The notes below the pieces were generated by a model. That model saw only the letters and a program-made list of their open reading frames with translations, searched no databases and was not told where the DNA came from. A program made the translations under genes and the position numbers. Below, one piece after another: positions 16,247 through 22,395 of a DNA stretch of 25,937 bases (position 1 is its first letter; every line of letters begins with the position of its first letter). This DNA is from Pseudomonadales bacterium (GTDB taxonomy: Bacteria > Pseudomonadota > Gammaproteobacteria > Pseudomonadales > Pseudohongiellaceae), in assembly GCA_022360535.1 (NCBI GenBank), contig JAKSCP010000383.1:1-25937 (forward strand), read 5' to 3'.

Positions 16247-17395
16247 TTATCCCAGCACCTTGCGGAACACATCCACGGCCACTTGCATCTCTTCCATACT
16301 GCCCAGAGAGATACGGCAATGCGTGTGTTGCAGGGGTGGAAAATCACGACCAACAATCACTTTGTGAGGACTACACAGATTTCTCACATTGGATGCTGGT
16401 TGCTTGAGATTTGGAAAGATGTGGTTGGTATGGGACTCCGGTGTGTCATAACCAAGATCAGCCAGGGCTCCAACAACGAAGTTACGCACACGGGTATTCT
16501 CTTCCCGCTCCCATTCCAGATGTTCAACATCCTCGAATGCGGTCAGTGCAGCGACTGCACTGAGCATGGCCACGTCCCCCATGCCCCAGGAACCGCGAAT
16601 TTCTCGCAGCGTTTCTGGTTGAGCCAGTGCATAACCGATACGCATTCCGGCGAGCGCATGGGCCTTGGAGAAAGAACGGGTAATAAACACGTTCTTGAAT
16701 TCCTTGGTCAGGGCATGGCCCGTTTGCATCTTGGCTGGGTCAGCATAGTCGATATACGCCTCATCCAAATGCACGTGGGTATCGGGTGAAGCGGCCAGAA
16801 CCGCGCGCACCGCTTTGTCGATTGCCTGCGGGCTGTGCACCGTGCCGGAAGGATTATTCGGATTACAGAAATAGACCAGACCTGCTCCTCTGGACACCGC
16901 CACCATGGCATCTAAATCAAGCTTGGCATCTTTATCCAGTGGGATCTGTTTGATTGGAGCACCGATCTGCCGCGCAGTGCCTTCGCTGGTAGAAAAAGTT
17001 GGACCCGCAGTAACCAGTGGTTTGTCTTCACTGCAGTAAGCCCGAACCGAGGCCTGCAACAACCAGGTAGAACCTGAAGCCAGCAGCACGTGATCTCTTG
17101 GCACATCGAAGCGGGAAGCTATAGTGTCCTGCAGTTCGGGAACGAAGTCTGGTGCATAGCCACGACCAACTCGATAGTTGGTGTACTTACGAATTGCCTC
17201 AAGGGTTTTAGGGCCAGGGCCGCGGCCACTCTCATTCTGATTGAGATGAATCTCTCCCCGATCAAACACACCGGCATGATGGTCAGAACGGGCTTGAGCA
17301 AATACGGGACTGCTGATAATGGTGGAGCCACCAATCAATCCGGCGGCGGTGCCGAATCCTGCTGATTTGACGAATCCACGACGGCTTATTTTCAT
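16247..17395 (-). CDS. Tat-exported HisC-like PLP aminotransferase
   Basis: A 382-residue class I/II aminotransferase resembling histidinol-phosphate aminotransferase. A Tat signal opens it: SRRGFVKSAG (R5-R6), a hydrophobic run, cleavage near VFA-Q (33). PLP motifs are complete: NPNNPSGT at 178-185, D211 in HLDEAYIDY, and the Schiff-base K244 in RSFSKAHALAGMRIGYA. The C-terminal RISLGSMEEMQ is also typical of HisC. No other his gene is in the window, and the export signal argues against a role in histidine synthesis. A strong ribosome site (AGGAG, 7 bases upstream) sets the start. It is the first gene of the - strand exported block. Likely acts on an amino acid or amine in the periplasm; the substrate is unknown. 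Confidence 0.88.
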   Translation of the reverse strand: MKISRRGFVKSAGFGTAAGLIGGSTIISSPVFAQARSDHHAGVFDRGEIHLNQNESGRGPGPKTLEAIRKYTNYRVGRGYAPDFVPELQDTIASRFDVPRDHVLLASGSTWLLQASVRAYCSEDKPLVTAGPTFSTSEGTARQIGAPIKQIPLDKDAKLDLDAMVAVSRGAGLVYFCNPNNPSGTVHSPQAIDKAVRAVLAASPDTHVHLDEAYIDYADPAKMQTGHALTKEFKNVFITRSFSKAHALAGMRIGYALAQPETLREIRGSWGMGDVAMLSAVAALTAFEDVEHLEWEREENTRVRNFVVGALADLGYDTPESHTNHIFPNLKQPASNVRNLCSPHKVIVGRDFPPLQHTHCRISLGSMEEMQVAVDVFRKVLG

Positions 17396-17422
17396 TATGC
17401 TTCTCCTGGTCCGGAGCGCCCG

Positions 17423-17434
17423 GAACCATGGTTC
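17423..17434. promoter_or_regulatory. 12-base perfect palindrome upstream of the HisC-like gene
   Basis: GAACCATGGTTC lies 28 bases before the HisC-like start. A second inverted repeat, GCCAGC-N8-GCTGGC (17452-17471), follows. Both are in the divergent 249-base promoter region shared with the TonB-like gene and may be operators. No regulator can be named. Confidence 0.35.
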
Positions 17435-17565
17435 GGTGAGTAGGACACGTTGCCAGCATCATAGCGCTGGCGGCATGGAAATGCCACGCAAACCGGGGCT
17501 TTTCAGCGATTTTGTAGGACCCGCCGATGTGCACAAAACAGGGTATTTTAGGAGCTGTAATAGCA

Positions 17566-17594
17566 TTGACCCGCCCCAAATAAGGGCATACTCT
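17566..17594 (+). promoter_or_regulatory. Candidate sigma-70 promoter of the TonB-like gene
   Basis: TTGACC (17566-17571), a 17-base spacer, then TACTCT (17589-17594), about 50 bases before the ATG at 17645. The -35 is good and the -10 is poor. An inverted repeat AATTCG-N8-CGAATT lies just downstream and might be an operator. Pattern evidence only. Confidence 0.35.
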
Positions 17595-17644
17595 GAAATT
17601 CGAGATTTCCCGAATTTTGCCACGCTGTGGCGTCATGACCGCTG

Positions 17645-18937
17645 ATGAAATCAATAACAAAAATTGCCCCCCTGGCCATCGTCCTGAGCCTTTTGACCGC
17701 TGGCGTTTCAGCCCAGACAAGCGACGACCTGGCAGCCCAAGCCAGGCAGCTTGAGTCCCAAGTTGCCGAGATCGCTGAAGGTACCTACGACCAGGCCAGC
17801 ATCGAACTGTTGCGCTCGCTGGCTACCACCTACGCCCGATTGCAACAGGTTGAAGAGGCTTATGTCGCCTATACCGATGCATTGCAGGCAATCCGAATCG
17901 CCGAAGGGCTGGCCAGCGAATCGCAGCTTCAGTTGCTTGATGAGTTCAATGTGCTGCTGTTTGAGCAGCAGGACTGGGAGACCCTGGATGCCCATTTCCA
18001 TCTGAGTACCGATATTGCGGCCCGCCTGTACGGCCCGGCCGACCCGCGTTATCAGGATGCTGCAAGAACACTGGCAAGCTGGAAGATTCGGGCCTTCCAG
18101 ACTGGACTCTACGAAGGGCGCGGGGATCGTTCTATTCAGCAGGCGGCGGAGATTTATCGCGGCTTCGCCGAACACCTGGATGCTGATGCCCCGGATTACG
18201 AGCAGAAGCTGGCCACTTATCTGTCCGCCAGAGGGCTCGCTTATTTTTATTCCGCCAGCCATGTCGCCAGCCTGCCCCTGGAAGAATTTCGAGCCGCCCC
18301 TCAGTACAACAATGTGCAAAGCTGTATTCCCACCATTCTTTCTATAGACGGCAGTGCCCAGCCATCAGCTGCAGCCTGTCAGGTCAACCAAAGCAGCGAC
18401 CCGGAGTACTTTGCTTCGCAGCAACGAGAAAAGAGCCAGGCTGTGCGCGGACACTTGGGTAATATGCGTCAGAGTTTCCAGGAAGCTATCGAAGCTGTTG
18501 ATGCAAACCCCAATGCCTCATTAAGGGATCGCGCGATTGCTATTTTGAATTATGGCGATGCGAATATGCTGGCCGAGGATTATCAAAGAGCCCGTTCCCA
18601 ATATGCACGGGCTTACGAACTGCTTAGTTTCAATGAAGAGTCCATCAAGTTACGAGACGAATTAATGGATCAGCCGACCAAGGCCTTTCAAGGCGTTATT
18701 GGTGAGCTCCGCTTTGACAATCGTCTGCAAGGAAATGTGGCACTTGGCACTATTTCATTTGATGTAAGTGATCGCGGAGAAATTCAGAACATCGACATCC
18801 AAGGTTCGGAAGAAGCACTGTCACAAGAAAACATTGGCGCTATCGCCATGATGCTTGGCCAGGCAGCTTATCGCCCGCGTATCGTTGACGGCCGACCTGT
18901 CGCCAGCCGAATCACTCTCTCTGCTGCAGATTTGTAA
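17645..18937 (+). CDS. Periplasmic helical-repeat protein with TonB-like C-terminal domain
   Basis: A 430-residue exported protein. The signal peptide runs to about residue 23 (ending GVSA-Q). The next ~300 residues are helical and tetratricopeptide-like (for example ARQLESQVAEIAE and LATTYARLQQVEEAYVAYTD). The last ~90 residues match the TonB C-terminal pattern: GTISFDVSDRGEIQNIDIQG, then a helix, then YRPRIVDGRPVASRITLS. Unlike a true TonB there is no N-terminal membrane anchor or Pro-rich linker, so it may be a periplasmic adaptor that uses a TonB-like fold for binding. The start has no clear ribosome site. Its stop is 3 bases from the end of the convergent GNAT gene. A TonB-dependent receptor gene lies 1.2 kb downstream; partnership is an inference. 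Confidence 0.72.
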   Translation: MKSITKIAPLAIVLSLLTAGVSAQTSDDLAAQARQLESQVAEIAEGTYDQASIELLRSLATTYARLQQVEEAYVAYTDALQAIRIAEGLASESQLQLLDEFNVLLFEQQDWETLDAHFHLSTDIAARLYGPADPRYQDAARTLASWKIRAFQTGLYEGRGDRSIQQAAEIYRGFAEHLDADAPDYEQKLATYLSARGLAYFYSASHVASLPLEEFRAAPQYNNVQSCIPTILSIDGSAQPSAAACQVNQSSDPEYFASQQREKSQAVRGHLGNMRQSFQEAIEAVDANPNASLRDRAIAILNYGDANMLAEDYQRARSQYARAYELLSFNEESIKLRDELMDQPTKAFQGVIGELRFDNRLQGNVALGTISFDVSDRGEIQNIDIQGSEEALSQENIGAIAMMLGQAAYRPRIVDGRPVASRITLSAADL

Positions 18938-18940
18938 GCG

Positions 18941-19816
18941 CTAAATTGCCAGCGGCGCATCGAAGCGAATCTGATAGCCTACCTTATCATCTGAAAACCC
19001 GGCCGATTTATAAAACGCTTCCATCGCACTGGTGCGTTGCTGGGTCATGAGAGCGATCTTGTAGCAATCCTTGCTGACCGCAGTGCGCGCTGCCACGAGC
19101 AAAAGGTTTTTGCCAACTCCTTTATTTCGCTCTGTTTCAGTTACGATGATGTTTTCGATGATGCCGAATGGTCGTCCTGACCAACTGAGGTTGGCACAGA
19201 TGTTCAGCGTGCAGGTGCCGATAAGCTCACCGCCTTTAAATGCTCCCAGCACCACACCGCCGCTGCTAACAATTCTGCTATAGATTTCCCGAACGTCGTT
19301 TTCGCTGAGTGTCTTGATGTCGGGTAGTTGGAATTCATCCAGAAGGGACATAGCTTGCCAGATATCGCTGATCTGGACTGGTCTGACCTCTACCTCACTC
19401 AGTCGCTTCATCATGGTGACATTGGGTTCGGATTCGCGAATGCGTTCAAAACGTTCGCGCAGAAACTCCGGTGCCGTCATGCCACCAATCTCCTGCATGC
19501 CCACTTGCTCAAACAAGCCACGCTGAGATTTGAAACACAAGCAAAAAGCCTCGGCGATGCCCAGCTCCGAATCAATAGCGGCTAACAGTGAAGTGGCTAC
19601 ACCCCGCCCACGGGCTTCGGATTTGACGTAAAGGGAACGGATAACGAAAACAGGATCGTCGAAAGCAAGATTAGCTGCGCCCACAATCTCATTTTCTAAT
19701 TCACTGACGAAATACAAGTCGTTGCGGGAATGGCCAAAAGATCTCCCCCACTCTGCATAGAGTGCTTCTATTGCCGGATGGTCTGCTTCGATCGCGACTC
19801 GGGTCAGCGGGGTCAT
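18941..19816 (-). CDS. Tandem-GNAT acetyltransferase
   Basis: A 291-residue cytoplasmic protein with two GNAT acetyl-CoA-binding domains. Domain 1 (about 5-120) has the motif A loop VKSEARGRGVATSLL (64-78), and domain 2 (about 143-285) has VTETERNKGVGKNLL (225-239). Both loops keep the R/Q-x-x-G-x-G/A pattern that holds the pyrophosphate of acetyl-CoA. Only domain 2 has the expected late features (SAMEAFYKSAGF); domain 1 has LFEQVGM at the same place. An in-frame stop just before the ATG at 19816 fixes this as the first possible start. Substrate unknown; protein, small amine or antibiotic are all possible. It lies tail to tail with the TonB-like gene, with a 3-base gap. Confidence 0.87.
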   Translation of the reverse strand: MTPLTRVAIEADHPAIEALYAEWGRSFGHSRNDLYFVSELENEIVGAANLAFDDPVFVIRSLYVKSEARGRGVATSLLAAIDSELGIAEAFCLCFKSQRGLFEQVGMQEIGGMTAPEFLRERFERIRESEPNVTMMKRLSEVEVRPVQISDIWQAMSLLDEFQLPDIKTLSENDVREIYSRIVSSGGVVLGAFKGGELIGTCTLNICANLSWSGRPFGIIENIIVTETERNKGVGKNLLLVAARTAVSKDCYKIALMTQQRTSAMEAFYKSAGFSDDKVGYQIRFDAPLAI

Positions 19817-20139
19817 CGTTGATCAGCCATTGCTCATTGTGAAGGAGGAGCCAGGTCAGTGTGCTGTGCAAACTCCAGCTTGTTAAGTAGTCACTGCTCC
19901 AGAATATGTCCAGACGCTGGTATGCACCCATATCCGTGAAACCAAAATCTCCGACAACTGCCGGTCAATCTTGGTGCAAAAACGGCTTGTCTAAGGCCAA
20001 AAAAGCGCAAGCGGAAAAGTTATGTCAGTTTGTAACAGAGGCGAGGAATTTCGGGGCGATGCCAGTAAAATCCCCACTCGAAAAATCAGGTGCTTGGTCC
20101 CCGCTCGGACCTTTCTAGAAATTTCCAGAATTAAAAAAC
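19817..20139. other. Divergent promoter region, GNAT gene (-) and TonB-dependent receptor (+)
   Basis: No gene seen in 323 bases. It holds GTTA-N10-TAAC (20019-20036), whose half TTTGTAACA also occurs upstream of the MalY/PatB-like gene, and a tandem palindrome at 20113-20130. Neither gene shows a strong Shine-Dalgarno site, and no convincing -35/-10 pair stands out. Confidence 0.5.
20113..20130. promoter_or_regulatory. Tandem TTCnnGAA palindromes before the receptor gene
   Basis: TTC-TA-GAA-AT-TTC-CA-GAA gives two small palindromes with centres exactly 10 bases apart, so both face the same side of the helix. The second ends 9 bases before the receptor ATG, where the ribosome site should be. 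A repressor bound here could block transcription, or the RNA could fold over the start. The arrangement is rare by chance but no bacterial regulator with this site comes to mind. Confidence 0.4.
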
Positions 20140-22374
20140 ATGTTCCGATCTTTGACTCGTCCTTCGCCTCGACATCGCTTTCGGTTTTCCAATCTAAAGC
20201 CGTCAACACTGCTGCGATGCAGCGCTATGCTGACGGCTCTGTGTGTCATCCCGATGACAAGCCAGGCTCAAGATACGATCGGCGATGGCTCAACAGTCGT
20301 CTATCCTGCCGACTACTTCACCGAGTGGCAGCCAATTACGGCTCAGGACATGCTAATTCGAATTCCCGGCCAAGACAATCGGGGACCAGGTGGTGGATCA
20401 CGTGGAGGTTCACCCGGTGGCTTTTCCGGGAATCCAACTCGCGGTGGACGCGGGCTTGGTGCGGGCAACACCGGCACCGAGATCATGATTAACGGCAAAC
20501 GCACGGCCGGTAAAAACAATTCAACCGATCAACTGCTGAGTCGTATCGCCTCTTCCCAGGTGCAAGAGATTCAGATCATTCGTGGTACCTCCGGTGATCT
20601 CGACGTTCGCGGAAGTGGCCAGGTCATTAATGTCGTCTTATTGGACGCCCTGTCATCAACCAGCTTCTCTTATGGCGCGACGGTAAATTACGCCCAGGAC
20701 GATACCATGTTGCCTGGTGGCAACATCGCGCTCAATGGCCAACAGGGTTCTTTGGATTATCTGTTAACTCTCCGCAGTTCCCCTCGCTACTCGAATAGCC
20801 TTAACAACGAAAGCAGCGTGTTAGGCGATTTCACACCGAACGACACCGTACTGGAAGAAGTTACCCGCGACGGCGAGAATCATGAGTTAAGTTTCAACCT
20901 TGGTTATGCGTTCGCCAGCCTGGGCACGTTGCAGGTCAACGGTCTCTATGCGCAGCGGGATGCGCCTACGGAGATCGATCGTGTCACCACAAATCTGTTA
21001 ACCGACCCTGTGCAGTATCTGGTAGAACGCGAAGACAACCCCAATACTCGGGACAACTGGGAGTTGGGGTTCGACTATGAGTATTCATTCAACAATGGCG
21101 CGCGTTTCAAACTCCTGGGCATTGCCAATCAGGATAACAACGATTTTACGCGCCAACGGTTTGAGCGTTTTCCTGATAACACAGACGAGCTAAATCTGTT
21201 TCTGAATCTGAACGCCATTACCGAAGAGAAAATTCTCAGGGGTTCCTACACCTTCGACATGTTCGATAGCCAGAATGTCGAGATAGGAGTTGAGCGTGCT
21301 CAGACGACTCTGGATTCATCATTACGTTTGGGGTCGCTTACAGCGGAAGGAACACCATCGCCTGAGGTAGGTGGTCTGATTCCGGTACCAGTACCTAACA
21401 ATGCAAATTCTGTGGTCGAAGAAATTCGCTATGAGCCTTTTGCCATTCACAACTGGCGCATTAATTCACAGCTGACTCTCGAATCCTCGTTGCTGTACGA
21501 AACGTCGGAAATCACTCAGTCAGGCAGTGTGACCAACAAGCGGGACTTTGACTTCATTAAGCCCAAGGTCGACCTGCGGTATGACATCACACCCATGCTG
21601 CAGGTGCGCGGTACCATCGAACGCATAGTCAATCAGTTAAGCTTCTCTGATTTCGTCGCAGCAAATGATGATCAAGATAACGACTCCAATACCCTTGGGG
21701 GTAATGCCAACCTAAGACAGCAGACGCAGTGGCGTTATTCCTTTAATGGTGAATACCGATTGCCCAATGATGTTGGTGTATTAAGCGCATTGTTTTGGTA
21801 TGCCGATCACACCGACGTGATCGACTGGATTGACGTAACCACTTCCGAAGATAACCTGGCATCGGTCAATGGCAATATTGGCGATGGCAGAGAATTTGGT
21901 ACCAACCTTAATGCCAGTATGCGTATGGGCATGATCGGACTACCCGATCTCCTGGTCAATGTGGCTCTGGATTTACAGGACTCAGAAGTTATCGACCCAT
22001 TCCTTGGTGTTGAACGTCGTTTCCGTTTCTTTAATCGTGGTCAGTTCAGATTGACTACACGCCACGATATTCCGCAATGGCGCTTTAACTGGGGCATACA
22101 ATACTTCGACCGTATCGACGGTGGTATGTTCATGTATGACTTACAGGATTTTGAGTTTACGGTTGGAGAGCCTTTCCATGGCATCTTCGCCGAGTACCGT
22201 GACCGCCGCGGCACAACCTACCGTTTGGATATCGGCGCCTTTACTGACGGAGCACAATGCCGGGAACGCTGGCGGTACGTAGGCAGGCTTTCGGATAACA
22301 TCCTGGAAGAACTGGAATACCGCTGCACGCATAGTGGCGTGCGTCCGTCGTTCAGTATTACTGGAACTTTCTAA
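20140..22374 (+). CDS. TonB-dependent outer-membrane receptor
   Basis: A 744-residue receptor for active uptake across the outer membrane. The signal peptide is long (cleavage near SQA-Q at 43), with a basic start RSLTRPSPRHRFRF; an internal ATG at codon 30 is an alternative start. A TonB-box-like STVVYP (51-56) follows, then the plug domain: ITAQDMLIRIPG, then TEIMINGKRTAGKNNSTDQL, then VQEIQIIRGTSGDLDVRGSG. Between these lies a Gly/Arg-rich loop (71-112), a feature of a known receptor subgroup without a named ligand. The barrel ends with SFSITGTF (terminal Phe, as outer-membrane proteins need for BAM). Two late Cys (in GAQCRER and YRCTHSG) may form a disulfide. No N-terminal STN or carboxypeptidase-like domain. 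Ligand unknown. Confidence 0.9.
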   Translation: MFRSLTRPSPRHRFRFSNLKPSTLLRCSAMLTALCVIPMTSQAQDTIGDGSTVVYPADYFTEWQPITAQDMLIRIPGQDNRGPGGGSRGGSPGGFSGNPTRGGRGLGAGNTGTEIMINGKRTAGKNNSTDQLLSRIASSQVQEIQIIRGTSGDLDVRGSGQVINVVLLDALSSTSFSYGATVNYAQDDTMLPGGNIALNGQQGSLDYLLTLRSSPRYSNSLNNESSVLGDFTPNDTVLEEVTRDGENHELSFNLGYAFASLGTLQVNGLYAQRDAPTEIDRVTTNLLTDPVQYLVEREDNPNTRDNWELGFDYEYSFNNGARFKLLGIANQDNNDFTRQRFERFPDNTDELNLFLNLNAITEEKILRGSYTFDMFDSQNVEIGVERAQTTLDSSLRLGSLTAEGTPSPEVGGLIPVPVPNNANSVVEEIRYEPFAIHNWRINSQLTLESSLLYETSEITQSGSVTNKRDFDFIKPKVDLRYDITPMLQVRGTIERIVNQLSFSDFVAANDDQDNDSNTLGGNANLRQQTQWRYSFNGEYRLPNDVGVLSALFWYADHTDVIDWIDVTTSEDNLASVNGNIGDGREFGTNLNASMRMGMIGLPDLLVNVALDLQDSEVIDPFLGVERRFRFFNRGQFRLTTRHDIPQWRFNWGIQYFDRIDGGMFMYDLQDFEFTVGEPFHGIFAEYRDRRGTTYRLDIGAFTDGAQCRERWRYVGRLSDNILEELEYRCTHSGVRPSFSITGTF

Positions 22375-22395
22375 CGCGATTGCGGGTTTCGTTAG
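22371..22395. terminator. Inverted repeat between convergent receptor and beta-propeller genes
   Basis: CTAACG (22371-22376) and CGTTAG (22390-22395) pair over 6 bases around a 13-base loop. Each arm contains the TAA stop of one of the two genes, so both genes end inside the hairpin. No T-run follows, so any terminator activity would be weak and two-way. Confidence 0.4.

Noticed and set aside
16199..16789. 196-codon + strand open frame opposite the HisC-like gene
   Set aside because: It is antisense to an enzyme with intact motifs and has no recognisable protein features.
17708..18319. 203-codon - strand open frame opposite the TonB-like gene
   Set aside because: Antisense to a gene with signal peptide and conserved C-terminus; composition is of a shadow frame.
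20113..20130. Eukaryotic heat-shock element
   Set aside because: The pattern fits TTCnnGAA repeats, but all genes here are bacterial and bacteria have no HSF; kept only as an unknown operator.
20022..20492. 156-codon + strand frame overlapping the receptor start
   Set aside because: Most of it overlaps the receptor signal peptide and plug in another frame, and the sequence is not protein-like.
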